Shown: positions 41,846-50,826 of the stretch, piece after piece
How positions within the stretch are numbered: the stretch's first letter is position 1
Layout of the letters: each line of letters starts with the position of its first letter
Origin: Stygiobacter sp. RIFOXYC2_FULL_38_25
GTDB taxonomy: Bacteria > Bacteroidota > Ignavibacteria > Ignavibacteriales > Melioribacteraceae
Assembly: GCA_001803165.1 (NCBI GenBank)
Contig: MHAZ01000021.1
Span: 620,001 to 684,000 of the forward strand
Length of the DNA: 64,000 bases
Reading direction: 5' to 3'
Program-made: the position numbers and the translations under genes
The notes under the pieces: generated by a model
Database searches by the model: none
What the model was told of the DNA's origin: nothing
What the model saw: the letters and a program-made list of their open reading frames with translations, nothing else

Positions 41846-42433
41846 ATGATCGGCTACATAAGCGGAAAAATAATCTCTAAGAAACCCACCAAAATTTTGG
41901 TAGATGTTGGCGGAGTTGGTTACCTAATCAATATTTCCATCACTACGTTTGAAAAACTAGCTGACAAAGAAGAAGTTGCTCTCTACACACATTTGAGTGT
42001 AAAAGAAGACGCGCTCGATCTCTTCGGGTTCTACACTCTCTCAGAAAAAGAAATGTTCGAACTACTGATAAGTGTTAATGGAATTGGTCCAAAATCAGCG
42101 CAAAGTATTTTGTCCGGAATTCAAATTGTTGATTTGAAAGAAGCGCTTAAAACCGGAAATGTAGCGCGGTTAATTTCCATTCCCGGTATTGGCAGAAAAA
42201 CAGCGGAACGGTTGATGATAGAACTTCGCGACAAAGTTGAATCGCTTGCCGACTCCGGCGAGTTCGGTTCTGTTAGTCCATCTAACGTACGCGGCGATGC
42301 AATTACCGCGCTTGTAAATCTTGGATATAATCAAAAAGTTGCAGAGCGGGTGGTTAGAGCTATTACAGATCGCGCTCCGAATGCAACAATAGAAGATTTG
42401 ATTAAAGAAGCTTTGGCGAGTTTGAATAATTAG
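41846..42433 (+). CDS. ruvA: Holliday junction branch migration protein
   Basis: RuvA forms the tetramer that holds Holliday junctions for the RuvB motor. The 195-residue protein starts MIGYISGKI, has the OB domain (1-62), helix-hairpin-helix motifs LISVNGIGPKSAQSIL and LISIPGIGRKTAERLM, and the flexible linker leading to domain III (about 145-195), which contacts RuvB. Ribosome site is weak. ruvB is not in the window. Confidence 0.96.
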   Translation: MIGYISGKIISKKPTKILVDVGGVGYLINISITTFEKLADKEEVALYTHLSVKEDALDLFGFYTLSEKEMFELLISVNGIGPKSAQSILSGIQIVDLKEALKTGNVARLISIPGIGRKTAERLMIELRDKVESLADSGEFGSVSPSNVRGDAITALVNLGYNQKVAERVVRAITDRAPNATIEDLIKEALASLNN

Positions 42434-42438
42434 GTATT

Positions 42439-42510
42439 TGTCATTCTGAACGAAGTGAAGAATCTCTGTAATTAATTGTATCGAGATGTTTCACTTCGTT
42501 CAACATGACA
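42439..42510. repeat. 72-bp intergenic inverted repeat, second full copy
   Basis: The left arm TGTCATTCTGAACGAAGTGA pairs with the right arm TCACTTCGTTCAACATGACA. It is nearly identical to 19560-19630 and lies between convergent genes, where it could also act as a bidirectional terminator. Confidence 0.85.
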
Positions 42511-42514
42511 AGCT

Positions 42515-44608
42515 TTAGAAGTTAATCTTCTGATCGTCGTCCAAATCTTTTCCGTAATGTTTTTTGTAAATCTGTAAATACTTTTTATGCAATTCCGGCG
42601 ATACAACTTTCCCATTCACTTTCATTTCCGATTTGGATAAATAAAACTTATCAAGATCATCTTCATCGTTAACAAGCTTATCGTTTACTAATTCATCTTT
42701 AACATCGTTCAAATACTCTTTCAAAATTTTCACATCAGCTTTTAACTTGCTCATATTAACTTTAAGTTCTTTCATGCTTTCTTTGAACTCTTTGCTGTTT
42801 ACAGAGTTCTTAATTTCTTCAGCAAGTTTCTTGCTGTCGAAATGCTTCATCTCTTTGTTAAACTCTTTCATTCCAGCTTCGAATTCTTTCTTCCACTCTT
42901 TCATAGATTCGTTGAATTCTTCTTTGTCGAATTCGTAATCACAATCATCGTCTTCTCCATCAATATGGATCGGAGGTATTGGCGGAATAGGAGGAATGTG
43001 TACCGGCGGAACATGAATAGGTGGAATCTTTATAGAATGATGAGCGAAATGTTCTTTTAGATTAGCCTGAACCTCCGCCATAATTTTATGCATGTGAGCT
43101 GAATCGAATTCCGGAATCGAAATGTTATTCGGGAAATCAAAGTCATAGTCGAAATCAAAATCCGTATGTTTTCTATCTAACTTACCAAGCTTCTTGTGAA
43201 GTTGCGAAAGCTTTTGTTTGTGAGATTTCATTTCCTCTCTGAATTTTTTCATTCCTTCACGATATTCTTTCATGCCGGAATCATACTCACTTACACGGCT
43301 GGAGATTTTGTTTTCATACTTATCAAAATCTTTCGCATCAACTTTATCGCCATCAATGTAAAGCTCTTCAAGCTTGCCATTGTTTAGTTTAGCCTTGAAA
43401 CGTTTCTCTTCACCGTTTACATCTTCGGAAAACTTAAACGTATGTTTTCCTTTCTTTATAGAAGTTGTATCCGGACTTTCTGTTTGAATAGATGAAACAT
43501 TATCGTTGCCGGTTAATCCGTAGAAATCTATAATAGACGCTTTGTTTACTCCGGCAGTGTTGGAAGAAGCTGGCGTTGATGAGAAAACCAGAACAGCCGC
43601 TACAATTGCAAATACCAACATGAACGCGGCGAATCTTCCCCCGTACGAGAACTTACTTTTTTCTCCGTTCATTCTTTTTATTCTCCTTAATAATTGATTG
43701 ACTTTTCCGCTTGCAGCTAACGCAAGTTCGGGATGATTATGCTGAATCTGTAACAGATTGTAGAGCGCTTTGGAATAAGCGAGAGAATCGCCACAGACGT
43801 TGACGGTTATATCGTCGCAGCAGTTTTCCCGTTCTTCCTTAATCTGGTTGGATATCCACCACACCGCCGGGTGATAGAAGAATATTGTTTCAACCAAAGT
43901 TTGTAGTACGTTTGTTACAAAATCATATCTCTTGATGTGAGCAAACTCGTGTGCTATTAGCGCTTCAACTTGCGTGTATGGCAAACCGTTTATCATTCCA
44001 AGAGGAAGAAGAATTATTGGTTTGATGTATCCGATTGCCAATGGTACTTTTACATTTATAGATTCAAAGACCGAAACAAATTTTTTAATACCGAGCTTTC
44101 TGCCTATTTCGCGGGAGCGATATAACCACTCAACATCAAGTTCATTTATTCCGCGCGTACGCAATTTTTGAACAAACAGAACACTTCCGATAAATCTTAA
44201 TGAGAAGAAAAACAATCCGCTTAACCAGAGCATAACAAACAATGGCAAGTTTTGATTAAAGTAAGTATTGATGGAATCCCAAATTGTTGTTTCTGAAGTT
44301 GTGCTGGAAATTGGATTAACAAAAAACTTATCTGTCGCACTTACCATAGTTGGTTGATTTGCTGTGGCTGCAATAGAAGTAGCGGTTGTTTTGTACTCGA
44401 TTGAAAAAGTAACAACACAGCTTGTAACGAAAAGAATTATCGCCGCAACAGAAATAATATATCTAGAGCGTGCGCTATTTTTGCTGCTTATAAACAAAAT
44501 CAAACCAAGCGCGAAAGCAATTACTGCTCCTTGCCAGAACGAATGAAATATCATTCTGCCGAGCGCGTTAACCAATTCTTCCGGTAAGTATTGATAAAGA
44601 AAATTCAT
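42515..44608 (-). CDS. BlaR1/M56-family membrane metallopeptidase with charged C-terminal domain
   Basis: The 697-residue protein has four membrane helices in the first ~350 residues (about 12-35, 48-70, 118-142, 325-345). The M56 active site is LIAHEFAHIKRYDF (His220, Glu221, His224). In BlaR1/MecR1 systems this protease inactivates the BlaI repressor, and a blaI gene overlaps it by four bases here. Instead of a penicillin-binding sensor, the C-terminal ~340 residues are a long Lys/Glu/Asp-rich coiled coil. It is interrupted by a proline-rich stretch IPPIHVPPVHIPPIPP, so the signal sensed must differ from beta-lactams (inference). Confidence 0.9.
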   Translation of the reverse strand: MNFLYQYLPEELVNALGRMIFHSFWQGAVIAFALGLILFISSKNSARSRYIISVAAIILFVTSCVVTFSIEYKTTATSIAATANQPTMVSATDKFFVNPISSTTSETTIWDSINTYFNQNLPLFVMLWLSGLFFFSLRFIGSVLFVQKLRTRGINELDVEWLYRSREIGRKLGIKKFVSVFESINVKVPLAIGYIKPIILLPLGMINGLPYTQVEALIAHEFAHIKRYDFVTNVLQTLVETIFFYHPAVWWISNQIKEERENCCDDITVNVCGDSLAYSKALYNLLQIQHNHPELALAASGKVNQLLRRIKRMNGEKSKFSYGGRFAAFMLVFAIVAAVLVFSSTPASSNTAGVNKASIIDFYGLTGNDNVSSIQTESPDTTSIKKGKHTFKFSEDVNGEEKRFKAKLNNGKLEELYIDGDKVDAKDFDKYENKISSRVSEYDSGMKEYREGMKKFREEMKSHKQKLSQLHKKLGKLDRKHTDFDFDYDFDFPNNISIPEFDSAHMHKIMAEVQANLKEHFAHHSIKIPPIHVPPVHIPPIPPIPPIHIDGEDDDCDYEFDKEEFNESMKEWKKEFEAGMKEFNKEMKHFDSKKLAEEIKNSVNSKEFKESMKELKVNMSKLKADVKILKEYLNDVKDELVNDKLVNDEDDLDKFYLSKSEMKVNGKVVSPELHKKYLQIYKKHYGKDLDDDQKINF

Positions 44609-44994
44609 CTCTTTCCCTTTTCAATTTCTGTTAGATAAGCACGTATTTGTTCTAACTCTTCTTTTGATGTTTGCGAGTTGCCAATTGCCTGCATTACCAA
44701 TTTTGTTGCCGAACCGCTAAATGCCGATTCAAGAAGTCTATCTACCAGAGCTTTTTGAATATCGCCTTCCCCAATGGCGGCAGAATACACATGACTGCGC
44801 TCTTCTTCGTTGCGAACAACAATTTCTTTTTCATACATAATTTGAAGAAGCTTCAGCGTAGTTGTGTATCCGGTTTCCTTTTTTTCGTTCAGCTTTTCGT
44901 TAACGGCTTTTACGGTTGAAGGTCCGGACTGCCAAAGAATCTGGAGTATTTCGAGCTCGGAATCGGTTGGTTTTAGCAGCGACTTCTTAGACAT
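44605..44994 (-). CDS. BlaI/MecI/CopY-family repressor
   Basis: The 129-residue winged-helix repressor starts LKPTDSELEILQILWQSGPSTVKAVNEKL and contains GYTTTLKLLQIMYEKEIVVR, the BlaI DNA-recognition region, then a C-terminal dimerisation part. The cleavage-prone site of BlaI-type proteins lies between these. It is coupled to the M56 peptidase gene by a four-base overlap, the usual sensor-protease/repressor unit. A perfect dyad lies 43 bases upstream. Confidence 0.93.
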   Translation of the reverse strand: MSKKSLLKPTDSELEILQILWQSGPSTVKAVNEKLNEKKETGYTTTLKLLQIMYEKEIVVRNEEERSHVYSAAIGEGDIQKALVDRLLESAFSGSATKLVMQAIGNSQTSKEELEQIRAYLTEIEKGKR

Positions 44995-45036
44995 TTCTAG
45001 TTCCTTTTCGTTTACAATTCTTGAGACGGATGGTTA

Positions 45037-45052
45037 TACGAAAAGTTTCGTA
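45037..45052 (-). promoter_or_regulatory. Candidate BlaI operator
   Basis: TACGAAA and TTTCGTA flank AG in a perfect 7-2-7 dyad, similar in form to the TACA/TGTA-type operators of BlaI/MecI. On the minus strand it abuts TATAAC, a possible -10, so binding would autoregulate blaI-M56. It could also affect the divergent receptor gene at 45257. Confidence 0.6.
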
Positions 45053-45256
45053 CAAAGAAAGAAAAAATTTCCTCTATTAATGCAGACTGATTTAGGGTGT
45101 TTGAGAAATAAATAATTCGAATTAAAAACGGACAAAGAATGATGGATAATTTAGTCTCCAATTGCTTATTTTTCTGATAAGTTAAAAAGAAACCACATTT
45201 TGAAAGCACACTACAAATAGCAATCCGCATTTTCCCGAATCAACAAGGACACAAAA

Positions 45257-47881
45257 ATGAAAAAACTTTCTACTTTGTTAATGATTGCTTTGCTCTTTTC
45301 GGCAAGCAGTTTTGTATCGGCGCAAAATTTCAAAGTTAGCGGCGTTATAAGCGATGCCTCTAACGGCGAAAAACTAATTGGCGCAACAGTTATGATAAAA
45401 GACTTAAACATTGGCGCTACTACAGATCTAAACGGCAACTACGCTATTGAAGATGTGAAAGAAGGCGTTTATGAGGTTACTGTTACTTATATCGGCTATT
45501 CATCAAAAACAAAAAATATTGATGTGGATAAAAACATAAAGGTAGATTTCCTTCTCGAGCCCAGTTCTGTTCTGCTAAACGAAACAATAGTTAAAAGTAC
45601 AAAAGCAGTTTTAAGAGAAACACCGGTTGCTTTTTCTGATGTTAGGGGAGCTGACTTAGAATTCAAACTTGCTTCACGAGACATTCCTCAAGAACTATCA
45701 ACAACACCAAGCGTTTATTCATCGGCTTCCGGCGGCGGTGCAGGCGATGCAACTCTCTATGTGCGCGGATTTTCTCAGAGAAACGTTGCTGTAATGGTTA
45801 ATGGTGTTCCGGTAAACGACATGGAAAATAAATGGGTTTACTGGTCAAACTGGGCTGGATTAGGCGATGTTCTTGAAGACTCACAAATTCAAAGAGGAAT
45901 CGGTGCTTCGCCATATTCTACCAATGCTGTGGGCGGTGTTTTGAACATGACTACAAAGGGAATTGGAAGCGAAGAAGAATTTGCTAAAATTAAAACCGAG
46001 TACGGTTCAGATAACCTGATTAAAGGAAGCATTTCGTTTCATAAAAAGTTTTCTCAAAATTTTGCAGTAACAGCTCTCTTTTCCAGAAAAAATTGGGATG
46101 GTTATGCTATAGGCACATACAACAAAGAATTTTCATATTTCTTCGCAGTAGGCGGTGTCTTTGGAGATCATTCAATTGAATTACGAGGCGTTGGTTCTCC
46201 GCAAGAGCACGGACAAAGACCATTTAGTTATGCAAGGTTAACCGCTGCGGATTGGGAAAAATACGGACGTGATTTTAACTATGCGATGGGAAGGTTACAA
46301 GGCGGATGGATTAACGAAACTGTAAATAAATTTCACAAGCCACAATTCAATATAGATTGGAACTGGCAGATCAGTCCTAAATCCGTTCTTTCAACTATTG
46401 TTTATCATTCAATAGGAAGAGGATACGGCTCGGGTACGTTAGGACCATTCGCGCCGGCAATAACCAAAACGCAAGATCCAGTTTATCAAAACTACAGAGA
46501 CTATGATAAAGTTTGGAGTATAAATTCAAAACAAGTTGATATTAAATATGATGCAACTAAGCACCGTTCAATTTCAACTGTATTGAGAAACTCGGTTAAC
46601 AATCATAATTGGACCGGATTGCTTTCTACTTATAAGACTGAATTAAGTCCTGAACTTACTTTGAATCTAGGTATTGACGGACGTTATTATATTGGTGTGC
46701 ATTATCAAGAAATAAGAGATCTATTGGGCGGTGATTATTATGTTGATTTCAAAGACGTAAATGGAGTTGGACCAAATAACACCGGCAAAAAAGTTGAAGT
46801 TGGAGGAAAAGTAAATTACTACAATGATTTTTATGTTCGTCAATATGGCGGGTTCGGACAGTTAGAATATAAGACCGGAAACCTATCTTCCTTTATCAAT
46901 TTGTCGGCATCATCTCAAGGGGCAAAAAGATTGGATTATTTCTTGTATCTAAATTCTGATCCTTTTAGAGAAACAGAATGGCAAAATTTCTTTGGCTACA
47001 CAGCAAAGGCAGGCTTAAACTACAACTTAGATTCTTACAATCAAGTTTTTGCCAACGTTGGATATTTTTCTTCTGCGCCAATGGTAAATAATATTTTCGC
47101 TAACAATACAAACCTTGTCTCCGGAAATGCAAGAAATGAAAAAGTGCTTGGTTTTGAATTGGGTTACCTATTATCAACTAAAGATATTTTATTTAGAGCT
47201 AACGGTTTTTATACAAAATGGAGAGATAGAGCCATTACGGTTTCTTATTCAGATAGAGATCCCGATACCGATGAACTTGTAACAAAGTACGCTAATATTT
47301 CCGGTTCAGAGCAACTTCACTCCGGGGCAGAGTTTGAAGGTGTGCTCAGAATTATGAAAGGATTAGAACTTAAGGGTGCTGCTTCTTACGTGGTTGGTAA
47401 TTTCCAAAACGATGTTGAAGCTTTAATAGCGCCGGAAAATAACCCGACCGCAATTAAAAAAGTAAATTTATATGTAAAGGACTTATATGTAAGCGAATTT
47501 CCGCAGCAGCAGGCAAACATTCAAATTAATTATAGAATAAATCTGATGCGCGGATTAAACATGTTTATCAATCCGGTGTATAAGTTTGAAGGAAAGAACT
47601 TTTCCAGCTTTAACCCAGATTCAAGAACTAATGCTAACGACCGCACTCAGTCGTGGGAATTGCCGACGGTTAATATTGTAGATTTTCATATAGGATTCAC
47701 TTATTACTTCTCGGATTTCTTTGTTAAGAAGGCAAACTTGAATTTCCATGTCTTCAATTTGTTGGACAATAAAGATTATATATTAGATGCTCTTGATGGA
47801 GCCTCCCATGCATTTAACACGGCAAAATTCTTCTATGGAAGAGAAAGATGGTATAACGTGCAATTTGCTTTTACATTCTAA
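45257..47881 (+). CDS. TonB-dependent receptor with carboxypeptidase-regulatory-like domain
   Basis: The 874-residue protein has a signal peptide (about 1-23, VSAQ), a carboxypeptidase-regulatory-like domain (24-110, VSGVISDASNGEKLIGATV), a plug domain (about 120-240, TLYVRGFSQRNVAVMVNGVPVNDMENKWVYW split over two strands) and a 22-strand-type barrel ending in FAFTF. It is a high-affinity outer-membrane transporter; the ligand is unknown and no SusD partner follows. A good AAGGA site is present. Confidence 0.92.
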   Translation: MKKLSTLLMIALLFSASSFVSAQNFKVSGVISDASNGEKLIGATVMIKDLNIGATTDLNGNYAIEDVKEGVYEVTVTYIGYSSKTKNIDVDKNIKVDFLLEPSSVLLNETIVKSTKAVLRETPVAFSDVRGADLEFKLASRDIPQELSTTPSVYSSASGGGAGDATLYVRGFSQRNVAVMVNGVPVNDMENKWVYWSNWAGLGDVLEDSQIQRGIGASPYSTNAVGGVLNMTTKGIGSEEEFAKIKTEYGSDNLIKGSISFHKKFSQNFAVTALFSRKNWDGYAIGTYNKEFSYFFAVGGVFGDHSIELRGVGSPQEHGQRPFSYARLTAADWEKYGRDFNYAMGRLQGGWINETVNKFHKPQFNIDWNWQISPKSVLSTIVYHSIGRGYGSGTLGPFAPAITKTQDPVYQNYRDYDKVWSINSKQVDIKYDATKHRSISTVLRNSVNNHNWTGLLSTYKTELSPELTLNLGIDGRYYIGVHYQEIRDLLGGDYYVDFKDVNGVGPNNTGKKVEVGGKVNYYNDFYVRQYGGFGQLEYKTGNLSSFINLSASSQGAKRLDYFLYLNSDPFRETEWQNFFGYTAKAGLNYNLDSYNQVFANVGYFSSAPMVNNIFANNTNLVSGNARNEKVLGFELGYLLSTKDILFRANGFYTKWRDRAITVSYSDRDPDTDELVTKYANISGSEQLHSGAEFEGVLRIMKGLELKGAASYVVGNFQNDVEALIAPENNPTAIKKVNLYVKDLYVSEFPQQQANIQINYRINLMRGLNMFINPVYKFEGKNFSSFNPDSRTNANDRTQSWELPTVNIVDFHIGFTYYFSDFFVKKANLNFHVFNLLDNKDYILDALDGASHAFNTAKFFYGRERWYNVQFAFTF

Positions 47882-48021
47882 AATAATTTTTGCGGAGCTT
47901 ATTACAAGCCCTGGTTGCATTATTAATATTTTCATAACATTGCAACCGAGCATCTTAATCAACTTTTACATAGTTTTATTTTGAAATTGAGAGTTTATTA
48001 ATTAATCGAAAAGAGGTCATC

Positions 48022-49080
48022 ATGAAAAAAGCTTTACAAATACTTTTCTTATTTCTAGCTGTTTCCGTTAGTACAAGCAATGCTCAAGCATTGTTTGTAG
48101 AAGATTTTAGCTACAATGCCGGTGATTTATTAACGGCAAAAGGATGGTTAGTTAGCTCGGGAACAACAAATGCATTAACAGTAATCTCACCCGGCTTAAC
48201 ATTTACGGGTTATCCATCGGTTGCAGGTAATGCAATTAAGCTTACAACAACTGGTGAGGACGTATATAAAACATTTCCAGCTGTATCCACCGGAAGTGTT
48301 TATCTGGCATTTTTAATGAATGCGGCGTCAGCACAAACCGGGGATTATTTTGTTGCTCTTTCACCTCAATACTTTGTTAATTCTTCTGGTGCCCAGTCTT
48401 CAGGTCAAACTAACTATTACGCGAGAACACACTTAAAATCAAACGGTGCAGGTTATTCTATTGGTATAAGTAAATCCAGCGAGCTTAGCGGCGGTTATGT
48501 TTACGGAAACACTGTCCTTTCGTTTAATAAAACTTATGTGGTTGTAGTAAAACATACATTCAGTGCTGCAACAGCAGATGACGATGCAGAAAGTATTTAC
48601 GTTTTTGGAACCTCAATTTCTTCAACGGAACCGGCAACTCCGGAAGTAGGTCCTCATGTTTACAGCGCAAAAGCAGACCCAGCAGATTTGTATCATATTA
48701 CACTCCGTCAGGGTACCGCCTCAGCTGCAGCGGCAATGACATTGGATGGAATACGCATTGCAACAACCTGGAATGCTTTGTTAACGGCTACAGATGTTGA
48801 AGAAACATCAATCCCAACTAAATATGAATTGAACCAAAACTACCCGAATCCATTTAATCCAAGTACGGTAATTAATTATCAATTACCGGAAGCTGGAAAT
48901 GTTACTCTTAAAGTTTATGATGTATTGGGAAATGAAGTCGCTACATTGGTAAATGAATTCAAACAAGCCGGTGTTTACAATGCTAAGTTCGCTAACTCTA
49001 ATTTATCTTCGGGAATTTATTTATACAGATTGCAAGCAGGTAATTTTGTATCAGTAAAGAGAATGATGCTGATTAAATAA
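48022..49080 (+). CDS. T9SS-sorted exported protein, 352 aa
   Basis: A signal peptide (about 1-24, SNAQ) is followed by a ~240-residue beta-sandwich-like domain (LFVEDFSYNAGDLLTAKGW) of the kind found in Ignavibacteria surface proteins with jelly-roll or LamG-like folds; I do not assign a function. The last ~85 residues are a type A sorting domain (QNYPNPFNPSTVINYQL, VTLKVYDVLGNEVATLV, KRMMLIK). This domain has no palindromic insertion and is a useful reference for those that do. AGAGG site; a terminator follows. Confidence 0.85.
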   Translation: MKKALQILFLFLAVSVSTSNAQALFVEDFSYNAGDLLTAKGWLVSSGTTNALTVISPGLTFTGYPSVAGNAIKLTTTGEDVYKTFPAVSTGSVYLAFLMNAASAQTGDYFVALSPQYFVNSSGAQSSGQTNYYARTHLKSNGAGYSIGISKSSELSGGYVYGNTVLSFNKTYVVVVKHTFSAATADDDAESIYVFGTSISSTEPATPEVGPHVYSAKADPADLYHITLRQGTASAAAAMTLDGIRIATTWNALLTATDVEETSIPTKYELNQNYPNPFNPSTVINYQLPEAGNVTLKVYDVLGNEVATLVNEFKQAGVYNAKFANSNLSSGIYLYRLQAGNFVSVKRMMLIK

Positions 49081-49104
49081 TTTGGTTGGAAATTTCTGAT
49101 AAGG

Positions 49105-49138
49105 AAAAACCTCTCTTAGAAATAAGAGAGGTTTTTTT
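49105..49138. terminator. Bidirectional terminator between the T9SS protein and amt
   Basis: Arms ACCTCTCTTA / TAAGAGAGGT have a short GAAA loop and are flanked by five A on the left and seven T on the right, so the structure can stop transcription from both strands. Confidence 0.9.
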
Positions 49139-49186
49139 ATGTACAACCATTATTGTTTCAGTCCAGCCGAAAAAATATTCCCGATA

Positions 49187-50494
49187 TTAAAAATGAGAGT
49201 GAACGCTTTCTTCGTGTTGACTAAGATCGAGACCAATTTTTTCTTCTTCTTTGGTTACTCTAAGCGGAATGATCATATCTGTTACTTTATATAAAAGGTA
49301 TGAACCGCCAAATGCAAAGACAGATACTATTACTAATCCAAGTAGATGCATAAAAAATGTTTGTGTTTGTCCGGCAATTAGACCAACATCTTTTGCAAAA
49401 ACAGCTGTCATAATCATTCCAACAATTCCACCTAAACCATGGCAAGGGAATACGTCGAGAGCATCATCAAGAGTGGATTTTGATTTCCAAGTGACTGCGA
49501 GGTTACTAATAACAGCGGCGGCAAATCCAATAAAAATACTGGCGCCTATGGAAACGAATCCGGCAGCCGGTGTAATAGCAACTAAACCAACTACAGCGCC
49601 TATGCTGGCGCCGGAAGCAGAAGGTTTTCTGCCCAGTAAAATATCGAAGAAAATCCATGCTAATGCAGCCGCGGCAGAAGCCGTATTTGTTGTTGCAAAT
49701 GCAAGTGCTGCTAAACTATTGGCACCAAGAGCCGAACCGGCATTAAATCCAAACCAGCCAAACCATAGTAATCCGGTTCCTAGTATTACATAAGGAATAT
49801 TTGCCGGAACGTGTTTTTCTTCTTTTACATGTGAATGTCTTCTTCCTAATAGAATTGCGCCGGCAAGTGCAGCAAAACCGGCGGACATATGAACAACTGT
49901 TCCGCCCGCGAAATCAAGCACACCCAGCTTTCTTAAAAATCCGTCGGGATGCCAGGTCCAATGAGCAAGTGGCGCATATATTACAATAGAAAATAAAATC
50001 ATAAAAAGTAAGTATGCTGAAAAATGCACGCGCTCTGCAAATGAACCTGTAATTAGCGCAGGAGTAATAATTGCAAACTTCAGTTGAAACATAGCAAATA
50101 GGAGTAGGGGAATTGTAGGAGATAAAGTTGGATGAGTAGCTTCGCCCACACCGCGAAACATAAAGTAAGTAAAAGGATTACCAATTAATCCGCCTATTGA
50201 ATCGCCAAAAGAAAGACTAAAGCCTACTACAACCCAGACGACGCTAATCACACTCATAGCAATTACACTTTGCAGCATTGTGGAAATAATGTTCTTGTTG
50301 CTAACCATTCCGCCATAAAAGAAAGATAAACCCGGAGTCATTAGCAAGACTAATCCTGTCGCAGTTAACATCCATGCAATATCTGCGGGATTAGAAGGTC
50401 CGCCTTCTACATGCGAATAATTATAATTGAGAAAAGCTCCCATTATTGCAATGACAAGCATAATAAGAAACGGTAAAACCTTGTATTTAGCCAT
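49187..50494 (-). CDS. amt: Ammonium transporter
   Basis: The 435-residue Amt/MEP protein has eleven membrane helices. LDFAGGTVVHMSAGFAALAGA carries the first pore histidine, DVFPCHGLGGIVGMI the second, and WMLTATGLVLLMTPGLSFFYGGMV is the N-terminal family signature. The C-terminal tail LRVTKEEEKIGLDLSQHEES is the cytoplasmic region that normally contacts a PII protein, but no glnK/glnB gene lies next to it. An N-terminal helix could be a cleaved signal as in E. coli AmtB. Confidence 0.95.
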   Translation of the reverse strand: MAKYKVLPFLIMLVIAIMGAFLNYNYSHVEGGPSNPADIAWMLTATGLVLLMTPGLSFFYGGMVSNKNIISTMLQSVIAMSVISVVWVVVGFSLSFGDSIGGLIGNPFTYFMFRGVGEATHPTLSPTIPLLLFAMFQLKFAIITPALITGSFAERVHFSAYLLFMILFSIVIYAPLAHWTWHPDGFLRKLGVLDFAGGTVVHMSAGFAALAGAILLGRRHSHVKEEKHVPANIPYVILGTGLLWFGWFGFNAGSALGANSLAALAFATTNTASAAAALAWIFFDILLGRKPSASGASIGAVVGLVAITPAAGFVSIGASIFIGFAAAVISNLAVTWKSKSTLDDALDVFPCHGLGGIVGMIMTAVFAKDVGLIAGQTQTFFMHLLGLVIVSVFAFGGSYLLYKVTDMIIPLRVTKEEEKIGLDLSQHEESVHSHF

Positions 50495-50826
50495 ATTTGC
50501 TGCCTTATATCAGTTGGGTGTTAAAGAATTGCACCTTATTATTTAAGTGAGCGGCGCAAAAATACCTAATTTACTAATATATAATCAAGGTTCGCATGAA
50601 ATCATAATAATCACTGCTTTACTTTAATCCAGAACAAGGCGTCATCCTTATTTTGATAATACAAATTCTATTGCATTATCAACAAAATAACAGAAGGAGT
50701 GGGCGCTTCGACAAAAATTTTCGAAGCAAGGCATCCGATCTAGGTACCTTCTCAATACAAATTTTTCCATTTTAGCAAAACCTTTTCACACCACACCGAG
50801 TCCAAACGCATAGAGATTGGCAACAG
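50495..50826. other. 332-bp intergenic region between amt and the ECF operon
   Basis: This divergent region must hold both promoters. I see one hairpin, GCTTCGA / TCGAAGC at 50705-50727, and no open frame, repeat copy or recognised operator. No convincing NtrC/PII-type site or AAC-N16-CGTC ECF promoter was found. Confidence 0.4.

Noticed and set aside
47913-47947. GGTTGCA / TGCAACC as a terminator after the TonB receptor
   Set aside because: The arms are short, the loop is 21 bases and no T run follows, so evidence is too weak for a feature.
49251-49793. 180-residue plus-strand frame over amt
   Set aside because: It is antisense to a clear ammonium transporter, with low-complexity Ala/Pro composition caused by transporter codons.
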